Shown one piece after another: positions 39,365-50,175 of a DNA stretch of 64,000 nucleotides. The notes below the pieces were generated by a model. The model worked only from the letters and a program-made list of their open reading frames with translations. It ran no database searches and was not told the DNA's origin. Each line of letters begins with the position of its first letter. Within the stretch, counting starts at the first letter, position 1. Made by a program: the position numbers and the translations under genes. The DNA lies in the NCBI GenBank assembly GCA_947243795.1, contig OX365932.1, positions 1 to 64,000 of the forward strand. The letters run 5' to 3'. Source of the stretch: Saccharomyces uvarum (Eukaryota; Ascomycota; Saccharomycetes; Saccharomycetales; Saccharomycetaceae).

Positions 39365-40849
39365 TTAACTTTCTCTATTTAATCGACTGTTAGTTCTGTT
39401 TTTCGCCTTTGATATTCCATAATAAGAGAATATGCGTCACTGGTACTCTTCAATATTTACTAAACTTCATGCAGGGCAAAAACATGTTCTGACTCACACG
39501 TTGGAGGGTATTGCTAACTTACCTCTTTATATATGTACAGACTTATAGAAAGTATTTACCCTTATTTTTACCCCACGGGGTCCAACAGTAAAAGAAAGAC
39601 AAAAAAAGCCTCTATGTCAATTATAATAGCCCCACCTTATTTTTCTTTTTCTTTTACATTTTATGTTATTCAATCACGTACTCAGCTGACTGACTGGCCT
39701 TATTTTTTTTCACTATACGTTGGGGAATCAGGGATGACTACGAGCAGCCGCTGACATTATTTTTTTTTCACTTTTTTTTCTTCACTTTTCATGGCCGCAT
39801 ACGCTAAAAGAAATTGAGGTAAGCAGACATAACAGACTGACATTCTGGAGATAGAAACGCAAGTCGTGCCTTGCGGTTTTCTGCATTTACAACAGAAGTG
39901 AACTTTGGAGCCTCCCTGTTATATATACACATACATATGTAAAAGCACAAGTCTCTGTTATGTCCTTAACGGTTGTTCCGCGCGCGGCTTACCTCCCTGC
40001 TACAATTGATGCTCTTATAACACTGGCTATAAAGAAAGAATATCGTACGACTGGCATCGTCACCACTGACACAATGGTATATAGTAGAAGGTAAGTGCTG
40101 TTAATTACCTGCTCCTTGCTTAGAAAGCTTCGGCGGCTAATTGTGCACCGATAAAATGTTAGCAAGCTGATCAGCAAAATAAAAAAGAAAAAAGGGGAAA
40201 ACCCCCTGGAAAAACCTTATTTTCCTTCCCATTTCCTCATGTTTAATTTTACATTATTTAAACGTTCGGGTTAGATGCGGCAGAACTTGCTGGGGCAGTT
40301 GTTTAGGTGCGATTGCTGGATGATTGGATGCTTGCGACACTAAATGGATGGACAGGTTGCCGTCTGAAGAGGATCATCATGTGAAGGAAATTTTCTTGTT
40401 CAACTTGCTTGCTCATTTGAGGCCCAACAATTGTAGGTTTTTCCACGTCTTTTTGACAGGTCTTTTCTATCGTTCCTTCTGCTCTCTTCTCTTCTTCCGT
40501 CACACAGCCCTTTTCATGTGTGTGCAGGCGCAGGAAACGAACGAGGAGACAGCTGCCTGACAGGATTTTCTGTACCCTGAATTTGGTTCACTTTTGCTAT
40601 TATTCTTTGAAATGGAAACTTAACTACTACCCGTTGGAATAGTAAACTCTTGACACATACCTCATTTAGCACATTCGATATTGTGGTTTAGTGTGATGTA
40701 CGGATGTGAACTTGGATTTTTCAACTTGACAAAGCTCGAAAAATTAATACAGAAGAAATGAAGGTTAGAGTTTGGCGTAGTTACCAGGTCTTATTCATCA
40801 ATTGTGCTCAAACTAGTACCCACCAATAATACTGTATCCCTGCTCAACA
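39365..40849. other. Long SDD1-HAT2 interval
   Basis: 1.5 kb between two divergent genes. It holds long T-rich runs (39757-39780), TTATATATAC at about 39919 and several unremarkable short frames. A GC-rich CCGCGCGCGG palindrome lies at 39976-39985. No tRNA, repeat element or conserved small gene was recognised. Confidence 0.5.
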
Positions 40850-42055
40850 ATGGAAACTCAAGAAAAGCCGCTTTCTGTGGATGAGGAGTACGACTTATGG
40901 AAATCCAATGTGCCATTAATGTATGATTTTGTTAGCGAAACGCGTCTAACTTGGCCATCTTTAACCGTTCAATGGCTCCCTACACCTGTTCAAGAGCCAG
41001 AAGGGGGTTTTATCAAACAGGAACTAATTATTGGTACGCATACATCCGGTGAAGAAGAGAATTATTTGAAATTTGCAGAAATTAACCTACCAAAGGAAAT
41101 CTTGAACGATGAAGATCCACGAGAAGAAGCCGGAGAGGATGATGAGGCTTCTGTACTCACTCCCAGATCGAACATCAAAATCACTGCTAAGTACAAGCAC
41201 AAAGAAGAAATCACTAGAGCCCGATATATGCCTCAGAACCCTGACACTGTGGCAACCATAAACGGACAAGGTACAGTTTTCATATATTCTCGCTCAGAGG
41301 GCCTCCAATCCACACTAAAATTTCACGAAGATAACGGGTATGCCTTGTCGTTTAGTCCTCTAGTCAAAGGCCTTTTGTTATCCGGTTCAGATGATCATAC
41401 CGTCGCCCTATGGGATGTGAATGGTAGTAGTAATTCAACAAGGCCAATACGAACTTGGAGTGATTTACATTCTGATATTGTTAATGACAGTAAATGGCAT
41501 AATTTTAATAAAGATTTATTCGGTACTGTTTCAGAAGATTCTCTTCTGAAAATCAATGACTTGAGGGTAGAAAACACCACTACTAGTGCCGCAAAGTGTC
41601 CGGAACCTTTCAATACACTAGCGTTTAGTCACCACTCTTCAAACCTTTTGGCGGCTGCAGGTACAGACTCACATGTTTATTTATATGACTTAAGAAATAT
41701 GGAAGAACCATTGCACCATATGTCAGGCCATGAAGACGCGGTGACTAACTTAGAATTTTCACCGCATGTGGATGGCGTGGTTGTTTCTAGTGGTTCAGAT
41801 AATAGGTTGATCATGTGGGATCTGAAACAGATTGGTGCAGAGCAAACCCCTGACGACGCAGAGGACGGTGTTCCTGAATTAATCATGGTCCACGCAGGTC
41901 ATAAAAGTGCTGTGAACGATTTTGATTTGAACGCACAAATACCCTGGTTGGTAGCAAGTACTGAAGAAGAGAATATTTTACAAGTTTGGAAGTGTTCGCA
42001 TAGTTTACCAGTTGTAGGAGGTCCACCAAAAGTAAGCATGGACATGATTAGTTAA
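40850..42055 (+). CDS. HAT2: Histone acetyltransferase subunit Hat2
   Basis: A WD40 protein of the RbAp46/48 (Msi1-like) family that binds histone H4 and stimulates Hat1 acetylation of H4 K12. The 401 residues match the S. cerevisiae length. The N-terminal histone-binding helix region contains EEYDLWKSNVPLMYDFV (about 13-29). About seven WD repeats follow; clear ones are LLSGSDDHTVALWDV, LLAAAGTDSHVYLYDL, VVVSSGSDNRLIMWDL and EEENILQVWKC. The region around residues 85-110 (EDPREEAGEDDEASVL) is acidic and varies from S. cerevisiae. It converges on POL5 with 115 bases between. Confidence 0.95.
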   Translation: METQEKPLSVDEEYDLWKSNVPLMYDFVSETRLTWPSLTVQWLPTPVQEPEGGFIKQELIIGTHTSGEEENYLKFAEINLPKEILNDEDPREEAGEDDEASVLTPRSNIKITAKYKHKEEITRARYMPQNPDTVATINGQGTVFIYSRSEGLQSTLKFHEDNGYALSFSPLVKGLLLSGSDDHTVALWDVNGSSNSTRPIRTWSDLHSDIVNDSKWHNFNKDLFGTVSEDSLLKINDLRVENTTTSAAKCPEPFNTLAFSHHSSNLLAAAGTDSHVYLYDLRNMEEPLHHMSGHEDAVTNLEFSPHVDGVVVSSGSDNRLIMWDLKQIGAEQTPDDAEDGVPELIMVHAGHKSAVNDFDLNAQIPWLVASTEEENILQVWKCSHSLPVVGGPPKVSMDMIS

Positions 42056-42170
42056 GGGATAAGTATTTTATTATTATTCTTTTAAAAAAAATATAAAGTT
42101 AAGTAAAGATCAAGTTACATAATACAACTTTTCCTTCAAGGTGAAGAGGAAATCAAAAGATGCATTTTGA

Positions 42171-45100
42171 TCATTTTTTTTCTACACCTTCCTTTTTCGA
42201 TGATAGCCAATTAATGAAATCAATGAAAATATTAGCGCCGAATTTTCCCTTTTGCGTCCACTCTTTAGTAGTGCTAGCATACAAGTCAATCAAATCATCA
42301 AATTTATCGTTACCGTCAATATCGACATATAATTTACTCAAAAATAATGAACTGGTCGAACATGCGGAAAAAAACACATTAGCATGTTGACCTGGCTTAG
42401 AAGTTAACATCTCTTTGTGTGCTGATTTTAATAAATCCAGCAGCTCAATAGTTTCATCCAGACCTTTAAATGCACCTGTTCTTATCTTGAAGATTTTTCC
42501 TTTTAATAATTTAGAAATTTTGTCAGCAAGTGGCCTATCAAGAGTCTCTTTGATACATTTGATCATGGGGATAATGAAATAGACTAAATTGCTCAATGGA
42601 CCTCCTATTTCACTAGAAAGTTCACCTTTATTAGCAATAGCCAATTTTTCACAGTGTTTAACGTAAACGGTTAACATATCCACAATTCTATGCTTGAAGG
42701 AAATAACGTTTTCCCTTGATTCTTTCACTTCTACTTTTCTTTGGTTTCCGGTAGATATACTCGATAATGCTTCTTTACGACGTTTGAAGATTTCAGATAA
42801 CTGGTCATCTAATTCCATCATCTTTTCATCATCCATAGATTCTTCATCTTCATCGTCGTCGGCACCATCACCATCATCAGAAATTCCTTCAAGCTGATCC
42901 ATGTCCACTTCCCCTTTATCATTGACTATATTATCAGGTAAGTTTAGCGCTTTGATTAGTGCACTTGTAGCTTCCTTATCGATATTCACGACGTCTTCGT
43001 TGGCTTCGTCTTCTTCATCCCTTTCTTCTTCATCATTGCTTTCGCTGTCACTTTCACTTTCGCTTTCACTTTTTGACTCATCTTCAACAGCACTTTCTTC
43101 TTCATCAACTTCTTCAAACTCTCCCTCGCCTTCGAATAACAGAGCAAACCCTTGTTTGTTCTCTCTGGCTTTCAAAACATCCAACAATATTTGCAATTCT
43201 TTCAATCCAACATCCCCAATAAACTGTTGCCATATTATTAAACTCAACTTCTTGAGTAATGCCTTCTTTTGAGCTAGTAGTGATAACAGTATTTCAGTAA
43301 TACCGACCATTGAACTGTTTTCGTCTTTAGCAAATTCACACAGCTCTTCAATCACAGAGATAGAGTCTGTTTCACCCGCATATAACTGTATTAAACACAT
43401 AGATAACAAGGTGCTTAAACCCCAGGATTGACTAGTGTTCGACTTGGATATTTCGGTCAAGGATGATATAGCTTCGTTCTTAGTCTTTTCCAGTCCTTCG
43501 TCTAGTGGGTTAGTTAAATCACCTTTATGGGATTTTTCTATGTCCAAAATTAACCTCAATGTCAAAAATTGCCACGAGTTTATCTGAGGATCTTCGGAAC
43601 GCATTTCTTTGTTAATAGTCAGCTCACCTAAAATAGAATATAGTCTTTCCTTTGCTAGTTCATGTAACTGCTCGGACTCCTTGTCATCTGTAGAATTCTT
43701 GAAAAACGCCATATAGACAATTGGCGACAACACAGGTTTGATAATCTCGACATCATTAATCTCTGCTTTGTGAGCACGAATTATATGAAGTAAGGAATCA
43801 AGGACGAAATGTGTATGGGGTAGATCGTCTTTCTTCTCCTGTAATTGCAGTACAAATAAATTGAATAATTGGGTAAGAACAGTGGCAGGTAATTCCTTAA
43901 TTGCAATAAGTTTGGAGGTAATGCTAGATTTCGTTAGCTTATCAAAGTTTATAGAACCATGAGGTCCAAATAACATCGCATTTAAACAAGGAACTAACTT
44001 ATTGATGGGATCTTCTTCACAGGCCTTGATGATAGAGTCTACAGTTATCTGAGCAATCTTATTCAAAATTCTTTGTGAATCTATAGATTGGTTGATTAAA
44101 GTTCTCATAACATTTCGGCTAAAGCAATAACCGATGCAGGAGCCAGGCACTGTCTTGAAAGTTGCATCTATGATTAAGAAACCTAAATATTTTCTTTCAC
44201 TTGACGCTTTTTCATTGAAAAATGATTCATCTACAGCCATTTGCCAAAACTCTGGAAATTGGATCGAACTTGCGACCTTTTTGCTGCTGGTTTTCTTTCT
44301 TTTCTTAGAGATGTGCTCTGCGTTCTCTAGTTTCCCACTACCGAATAATGGCAATAAAATATTCCAAACAAAATGAAGTCTTGGATTCCAATTTGCGTTT
44401 TTTTGCTTTTTGGTATTATCGTGTGCCTTTCCATTGGTATCTGGAGCGACAGCGGAATCCCTCAAAACTTTCGTTAAAAGAGGTAAGTTTCCTCTTGCTA
44501 AAGGATCGTTATTTTTCCAGCCCAAGTTCTTCAAATCTAGTGTCGAAGGAACTAGGTCTTTATCACTTTCATACTTCAATAACAAGTAGGTTGATAGTCC
44601 TTCATTTGTTAGGGTCAAGTCATATTTATCATACGTTAAAAGAATTTCCGCGGCAGTGCTTTCGTTCATACTTGGTAGTAGCATTTTTATTGTCTGGAAA
44701 AGACCATAAAGGCATGGTTCCTTAATCCAGTTTTTTCTCAAGGCTAAGTCTATCAACTGTTCCATAAAGCGTATAATAAATTCAGTATTACCCCTCTTTA
44801 AATCTTCTACAAAGATTCCTGAGAACAAAGGTTCATTCAATAGTGATTTCAAACCAAATAGTTTCCCAAATAAAATCCCACGTTCGTCTTTACCCTTGAC
44901 GGGCTTCTTACCGCTTTCATTAACATTTATGTCTAGAATGAATGACAATGTGTCTAAAAAGTCATTCATCGATTCCAAACCTTTCGGACGCTGACCCGAT
45001 GGCATATTCATAGCCAGATTGATTACTTCTGTTAAACATAAAGAAAATCCTAATCTTGCACTATTTCTATCAGATGCCAAACCCTTAATCAAACGATTCA

Positions 45101-45242
45101 ACACATATGACCATTCTTCTGAATCACTGGGCAATTCTAAAGCAGATAAGTCCTTGATCAAAGCGACAGCTGCATGTAGGCGTTCTTCTTGAAGATCAGA
45201 AGCTAATTTGAAGAATAGGTCTCTATTGACTTTCCCGGTCAT
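42171..45242 (-). CDS. POL5: Nucleolar rDNA transcription factor of the Mybbp1a family
   Basis: Pol5 is essential, nucleolar, and needed for rRNA production and 60S assembly; it was once called a DNA polymerase from weak similarity, but polymerase activity is not its role. The 1023 residues compare with 1022. The protein is mostly helical repeats. A very acidic, Ser/Glu-rich tract runs from about residue 700 to 755 (ESKSESESESDSESNDEEE), with a second acidic patch near 780-810. The N-terminus MTGKVNRDLFFKLASDLQEER matches the family. An AAAATTTTT word at about 45386 resembles the RRPE element of ribosome-biogenesis genes. Confidence 0.94.
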   Translation of the reverse strand: MTGKVNRDLFFKLASDLQEERLHAAVALIKDLSALELPSDSEEWSYVLNRLIKGLASDRNSARLGFSLCLTEVINLAMNMPSGQRPKGLESMNDFLDTLSFILDINVNESGKKPVKGKDERGILFGKLFGLKSLLNEPLFSGIFVEDLKRGNTEFIIRFMEQLIDLALRKNWIKEPCLYGLFQTIKMLLPSMNESTAAEILLTYDKYDLTLTNEGLSTYLLLKYESDKDLVPSTLDLKNLGWKNNDPLARGNLPLLTKVLRDSAVAPDTNGKAHDNTKKQKNANWNPRLHFVWNILLPLFGSGKLENAEHISKKRKKTSSKKVASSIQFPEFWQMAVDESFFNEKASSERKYLGFLIIDATFKTVPGSCIGYCFSRNVMRTLINQSIDSQRILNKIAQITVDSIIKACEEDPINKLVPCLNAMLFGPHGSINFDKLTKSSITSKLIAIKELPATVLTQLFNLFVLQLQEKKDDLPHTHFVLDSLLHIIRAHKAEINDVEIIKPVLSPIVYMAFFKNSTDDKESEQLHELAKERLYSILGELTINKEMRSEDPQINSWQFLTLRLILDIEKSHKGDLTNPLDEGLEKTKNEAISSLTEISKSNTSQSWGLSTLLSMCLIQLYAGETDSISVIEELCEFAKDENSSMVGITEILLSLLAQKKALLKKLSLIIWQQFIGDVGLKELQILLDVLKARENKQGFALLFEGEGEFEEVDEEESAVEDESKSESESESDSESNDEEERDEEDEANEDVVNIDKEATSALIKALNLPDNIVNDKGEVDMDQLEGISDDGDGADDDEDEESMDDEKMMELDDQLSEIFKRRKEALSSISTGNQRKVEVKESRENVISFKHRIVDMLTVYVKHCEKLAIANKGELSSEIGGPLSNLVYFIIPMIKCIKETLDRPLADKISKLLKGKIFKIRTGAFKGLDETIELLDLLKSAHKEMLTSKPGQHANVFFSACSTSSLFLSKLYVDIDGNDKFDDLIDLYASTTKEWTQKGKFGANIFIDFINWLSSKKEGVEKK

Positions 45243-46376
45243 TTTTCAAATAGCAAAAGAGATGTTCGTGGAAATCTCCGCCTTTGTTTTAATAGATGTT
45301 CAACTCAAATCTATAAGTCAAAGAGAAATTGTAGGTTCAAGATAGTGTTTAAATGGTTGTTAGAGTAACACTGGTCATCGCAGTAAAATTTTTCGTGTTA
45401 TTCTACACGTGATACTCCGGGTAAAATGTTCAGTACATTTTGTCACATTTATTTAAGAATGGATAACGTATATTACACTCTTTTAGTGCAAAAAGACAGC
45501 CAGTGAGCCGTCCTGTTGCCCGTTTGCGGACTAAATTGTAACAATGATCATCTGTGTTTCACTCTTGGGTTTTGGAACCGAAAATGCTAATTAGGAGAGA
45601 TTTATTATTTTTTTTCACGCATTTGCAGCACCCTAGAATAAGGTTGGCGAAAGTTTAATATGCTTTAACTTTCCCAAGATTTGCTATAGAATCATAAAAT
45701 GTATCATTCTAATAGATGTCGGCCAGAAATCTTCTCAGCTCATCTTCTGATGAGATATGAAGATAACAAGTGCTTACGTGCCAAATGAATTACTTGTCTC
45801 AAGAATATAAGTGTAAGGAGAAAATGTAAGGCTGTGAAATGGACTAATATAACCATGGTAGAAAAAGGTATATCTTAGTGAGTAGTCGCCTAAAATAAAT
45901 CTTGTTTGCAATATAAATTGGAACTAAGTACAGTGAAAGGTATTGATGGAAACTTAAAAAGTCACCATCAAAACTTGGTCCCAGAGTGATGTCAAACGTT
46001 CAAGAGGGTTCTTCCTGATATGAAGAATCAAATCAAAAAAGCTACAGCTCCACAAGTTAGTAGTGGTAAGTGGCAAAGATAAAAATAAAAAACAAAAACA
46101 AAAAGAAAGAAAAAAACAGAAGATATAATCACATGCAGATATAATTTTCGGAATTACATTATAAATATAATGCGTCACATATTCCCCCTTCGTAATTGGT
46201 TTCCCAGAGAGGAAAAGAGGAGACAAAACAGATAGAAAAAGTATAACCCTAGAATTGGAAACAAAAAAATACAGAAAATAAACGTATTGGAATTTTGTGG
46301 AATTAATATATTAAAATACAAAAAAAATAAAAAAAATACTAAAGATTTTTTTAATTTTCTTTTATTCTTTTTTTCT
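45243..46376. other. POL5-RPL12A interval, expected to hold a snoRNA
   Basis: 1.1 kb between the POL5 start and the RPL12A stop. In S. cerevisiae this interval holds the H/ACA snoRNA gene SNR80, and the two intervals are close in length. Two stretches fold well on paper: 45616-45771 and 45830-46000 (see separate entry). TGATGAGAT at about 45750 resembles the PAC element. AT-rich runs near 46080-46120 and 46280-46370 precede the RPL12A 3' end. Confidence 0.5.
45830..46000. ncRNA. Candidate position of the H/ACA snoRNA snR80
   Basis: Scaling the SNR80 location I remember onto this interval gives about 45806-46023, and the mature RNA is about 171 bases. This span holds two strong hairpins: ACTAATATAACC with GGTATATCTTAGT (45843-45879), flanked on the plus strand by AGGC and GCCT and then AAAATAAA, which fits an H box; and TTGATGG with CCATCAA (about 45943-45971). 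On the minus strand a closing ACA plus three bases would fall at 45830-45835. I could not fit guide pockets to the known rRNA targets, so strand and ends stay open. A rival is 45616-45771 on the plus strand: a hairpin, H box ATAGAA, a second hairpin, then ACA. Confidence 0.3.
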
Positions 46377-46874
46377 CTAATTTTCTGGAATTTCGATTTC
46401 ACCAGCATTGATGCCTTCAATGATATCGTGAGGATTCTTGAAGTCAACACGACAGCCGACGGATTGAGCAGTACCTAAGATTTCCTTAGTAACAGAAGCC
46501 AAAGTTCTACCGAAAGATTTGTCCTTCATTTGTCTAGCAATTTCAATGATGTCATCCAATTGGATGTTACCACTGTGCTTAACGTTCTTATCCTTCTTTC
46601 TGTCTCTTGGTGGTTCCTTCAAGGCGGTGATGACCAAAGAGGAAGCAGATGGGACAACAGAGGCGGCAGCTTGTCTGTTTTGAATCTTCAATTGGACGGT
46701 AACCTTGATACCTTTGAATTCCTTGGTGGCCTTGGCGATATCTTCACCGACCTTCTTTGGAGATAGACCTAAAGGACCGATCTTTGGAGCCAAAGCAGCG
46801 GAAGCACCAACTTCACCACCAACGGCTCTTAGGTATAAGTATTTAACTTCATTAGGATCAAACTTTGGAGGCAT
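46377..46874 (-). CDS. RPL12A: Ribosomal protein uL11 (L12)
   Basis: A 60S protein at the base of the stalk, contacting the GTPase-associated rRNA. The 165 residues equal the family length in yeast. Features: [11 protein letters not shown] start, [27 protein letters not shown] glycine/proline-rich N-terminal domain, and the C-terminal rRNA-binding domain ending IEIPEN. Codon use is the strongly biased type of highly expressed yeast genes. S. cerevisiae has an identical twin, RPL12B, on chromosome IV; synteny here names it RPL12A. No intron. Confidence 0.96.
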   Translation of the reverse strand: MPPKFDPNEVKYLYLRAVGGEVGASAALAPKIGPLGLSPKKVGEDIAKATKEFKGIKVTVQLKIQNRQAAASVVPSASSLVITALKEPPRDRKKDKNVKHSGNIQLDDIIEIARQMKDKSFGRTLASVTKEILGTAQSVGCRVDFKNPHDIIEGINAGEIEIPEN

Positions 46875-47532
46875 TTTTGAATATCCTTTGTTCTTGTTGT
46901 CAACTTTCTAGACCCCAAAAGAAAGCTTATTCTAAGAACTAACCGTAATAAAACATTATACAAAGAAGCCTTGAAATTTACTAAAATCCTATAGTCTCTG
47001 AATATTTTTTTCAGTAGTAGAAGATGGCTCTTCCAACTAGGGTGAATGAGATTCGAAATTTCGCCCGGCGTCCTACTGTCGCGCCCAGAGAGAGAGTCCT
47101 TCTAGAGCTAGAAGGAGTGAGGCTAAGGTTGTACTAGATTCCAGTTGGTCCAGGCAGAACGGGAGGACCACGCGAGCCTACCTGCCCGCCTAACAAAATC
47201 TGTTTTCTGCAAGCGACCCGCCCAGGCATCCAATGCAATATTTTGTCGCTGCAGAAAGCTGGAAAGGAAAACTGGCATTATTCGCTTATGTTGTCAAATT
47301 ATTGAAATCATGTTTTTCGGACTTGCTTTACTTTTTTAAAAACATTATTTGCACCCATTCATCTTTGTTGTGTACGGATGTTCGTTAGGAAACTATCTAA
47401 ATGCCATTCTATGTAGTCAACTGTTTATTTGGCTTACAGATGGCCGTGGATCTTTTATGCTATGTAAATGGTGTGTATATAGTTTTAAATAGTTACGTGT
47501 GCGGTTGCTTCTCTTTTGGTTTCTATTTAGGA
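46875..47532 (-). promoter_or_regulatory. RPL12A promoter region with a perfect inverted repeat
   Basis: 658 bases between RPL12A and the MAK10 stop. TCCTTCTAG and CTAGAAGGA form a perfect inverted repeat with two bases between, at 47097-47116, about 225 bases upstream of the ATG. GC-rich words near 47060-47090 and 47155-47230 are the likely factor-binding zone; I cannot match them firmly to Rap1 or Abf1. Poly-T/A runs typical of ribosomal protein promoters are modest here. Confidence 0.45.
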
Positions 47533-49725
47533 TCATTTGCGGCGGTTTTCCTTTACCTTTAAAGTTTGTATAGGGTAGTAATTCCAACCTTTCGTTGCGT
47601 GAACTAATTCCACCTTGTAGTCCTTGTGTTCAGTGTTCTTTTTCAAAGTACTGATGATGACTTTTGAGTTGACTGCGATAGCTTTAGAAGTAAGCTTTAA
47701 CTTGGAATAGTACTCAAGGGATAACTCTTGAACCAATCTTGTCCCCGTCACTAACACACCGTTGTTATCTCCTGCCTTGATGCATGAGATTATCTCATCA
47801 ATAGAATTGTTGACATTTTGCACCTCTTCTTCTATAAAGGATGTAAGGGCCTTCAACTTCGTATCAAATGAAGGTCCCTCTTGATCGATAGTAAAATCTT
47901 TCAAAGACTTTTGAAAGGCATCATGTCCCGGCAACTCAGGAACACCTATTGAATTGAATGGTTTGAATCTCAGCTCATGGATTAACCTTTCGTCAGAGAA
48001 CTTCAGGGGGGTGTCGTTTTTATTATCAATTATATGAAATGACTTTAAAATCCCAAATTGGAAGACTTCTATCAAGCATAATGACTTAGTAATATTAGCT
48101 TCTTTCAAAAGATAATTCAGAAACTGTTTAGTGGTCTGCAATTGATACATTTCATTATCCATGGCGAACCTGTACTTGAATCTTAATTGGTCCTTCTTCT
48201 CACCAGCTTTTAATTTCTTTAGTTTTTTATTCATAGAATGGATCGCAGAAATATTTGAATCGATCTCTTTCTGACACTCATTCAGTAAGTCCACCAAATG
48301 GCAACTTAAGTAATAGACATACCAAAACATAGAATATGCTTCAAAAGGCTTATAAATTTCTAAGTCAAACCCCTTTAGGGAAAACTCGATCATGATTGAT
48401 AATTTCATGAAATACGTCCAGAAACAATGAATTTTTGAACTGACGCTTTCGAACTGGGCTTGAAGAGAATCCCATAGTATTAATTGACGGTTGAATCCCT
48501 GTCTATATCTACACGTATTTTGGGACGAATTTTGGTACCATTCCAAGAGGATATTGGAACTTTCTTGAATGAGTTCGCCGCCTAGGGTAGATAAAGGTTC
48601 TGAAGGGGTTTGCGCTGAAAATTCTTTAATATGTAACGAGTAAAAGTCAGTGAACGAAAATTTACCCAAGATGGTTCTGTCGTCTCTGATGAAAATTAAC
48701 GGAAACAAGATCCTTGCAATAACATGTCTTTGTTTCAACTTATTGAAGAGATTAGCAAATTGGTAAGTTTCCAACGCAGACTTAGCTTCGTTTACAAGAA
48801 GCACTGTTTTGATATCTTCTGCCAGAATAATAAAACCGCCGTAATCTGTGGGCGGTTCCGTGATTTGTCTTGGGGGGAATTGATTAGATCTGTGTTTTTG
48901 TATGTATGTAGAGAATGAACCACTTGGTGGAGACAACTGTAATTGAGGAAGTATGCTATTGACGAAATTAGCGTTTTCGATTAACTCATCCAAATACATT
49001 GTTTCTGTGGAATATTTTGTCAAATGGTCTTCTAAATGGACTAAGCAAAGTGTGATCTTTAATGTACGTTTCAACATAACTAGGTGTAAGCCTTCATCCG
49101 AGTATGTCTCCAATAGTTGGAGGCTGTCTATGAGACTTTTAATGACAACATCTTGTTCTGGTAAATTATTGAATGCGTTCAACCCCATGCTGTTGAAATT
49201 CAAATCCTCCTCTTCAAAAACAATGCCAGCGCTCAAGAGCCTGTGTACAAACTTAGCTAAGTAACAGACCCCAAGCACACAGCTCTCAAGCACTTTATCA
49301 TACAGGGCGTCCCCTGTATTCCAAAATGGACCCGAACTTGTTCCCTTTATCAATGACGATAACAAGATTTCCGTATATCTACAGCTCAATACAGTCGTGG
49401 GTAAGGTTTGATACTCGTTTAACCATGAGATAACACATCTGAGCAATCTGTCTGCTATAGCTGTCACACTTGCCAATGGTGATTCATGTGCGACATTCCA
49501 ATCGAATTTTAGTTCTTCAGTAGTCAATTCTATTAAGCTAGAGTCCAACTTGGAGTTGTCAACCTCCAAAGAGTGTGTTCCTTCAAACAGATCGAACCGG
49601 GGGTCCTTTACAATAGTTTCCGGCTTTAATTTAGAGCACAATTCATCGAAAAGGCACGTCACGTCAACCAATTGATCAAAATCATCGGTTATGCTCAGGG
49701 AACCCAATATCCTATCTACTTCCAT
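47533..49725 (-). CDS. MAK10: NatC N-terminal acetyltransferase auxiliary subunit (Naa35)
   Basis: Mak10 anchors the NatC complex (Mak3, Mak10, Mak31), which acetylates N-termini such as Met-Leu and Met-Ile; named for its need in killer virus upkeep through Gag acetylation. The ATG at 49725 (MEVDRILGSLSITDDFDQL) gives 730 residues and matches the S. cerevisiae start (MEVDSILGS; 733 residues); an in-frame ATG at 49776 would add 17 residues and is less likely. The N-terminal Mak10 domain covers about residues 20-180. The rest is helical, with no membrane segment. Its C-terminus is basic (VKENRRK). Confidence 0.93.
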   Translation of the reverse strand: MEVDRILGSLSITDDFDQLVDVTCLFDELCSKLKPETIVKDPRFDLFEGTHSLEVDNSKLDSSLIELTTEELKFDWNVAHESPLASVTAIADRLLRCVISWLNEYQTLPTTVLSCRYTEILLSSLIKGTSSGPFWNTGDALYDKVLESCVLGVCYLAKFVHRLLSAGIVFEEEDLNFNSMGLNAFNNLPEQDVVIKSLIDSLQLLETYSDEGLHLVMLKRTLKITLCLVHLEDHLTKYSTETMYLDELIENANFVNSILPQLQLSPPSGSFSTYIQKHRSNQFPPRQITEPPTDYGGFIILAEDIKTVLLVNEAKSALETYQFANLFNKLKQRHVIARILFPLIFIRDDRTILGKFSFTDFYSLHIKEFSAQTPSEPLSTLGGELIQESSNILLEWYQNSSQNTCRYRQGFNRQLILWDSLQAQFESVSSKIHCFWTYFMKLSIMIEFSLKGFDLEIYKPFEAYSMFWYVYYLSCHLVDLLNECQKEIDSNISAIHSMNKKLKKLKAGEKKDQLRFKYRFAMDNEMYQLQTTKQFLNYLLKEANITKSLCLIEVFQFGILKSFHIIDNKNDTPLKFSDERLIHELRFKPFNSIGVPELPGHDAFQKSLKDFTIDQEGPSFDTKLKALTSFIEEEVQNVNNSIDEIISCIKAGDNNGVLVTGTRLVQELSLEYYSKLKLTSKAIAVNSKVIISTLKKNTEHKDYKVELVHATKGWNYYPIQTLKVKENRRK

Positions 49726-50175
49726 CCTCAGAAAAGTACCAATTACTACCACAGTTTCTTCGTTCTCCACCGTCAATGCCGCTCTTCTTCGATTATTGAC
49801 TTGTCATTGTTTTGTCCACATCTATATGTAAAATTTCACCACACAATTATTACCCGAAAGCATAACAACGTGAAATAATCATATTACGTGAATACAGGTT
49901 ATCATATCAACAATCAAGACAGTACCATGCTTGCGTGCGTTGCTTGTGTTTCTTATCTATCAATGATGTCGGCGAACAACGTGCATCGGATTCTTGCTGT
50001 ATCCTTTGTATAGTCTTTTACATCTTATTTGATAAACATATTTTGTTATGGAACAGTAATACGGAGATCTCCGGATTTACTTAAGCTGGGAAGCACAAGA
50101 CCTTTTCTTTTGATTAGTTGACGTTCAAGAAGAAGAAAAGACAAGCGGGTAGAGCAGTGAGACCTGCTAACTAGA
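49726..50175. promoter_or_regulatory. Divergent MAK10-AFG1 promoter
   Basis: 450 bases with no clear TATA on either side and no factor site I can name. Nothing else seen. Confidence 0.4.

Noticed and set aside
49726-49776. Upstream in-frame start for MAK10 (17 extra residues)
   Set aside because: The inner ATG matches the S. cerevisiae start and length better.
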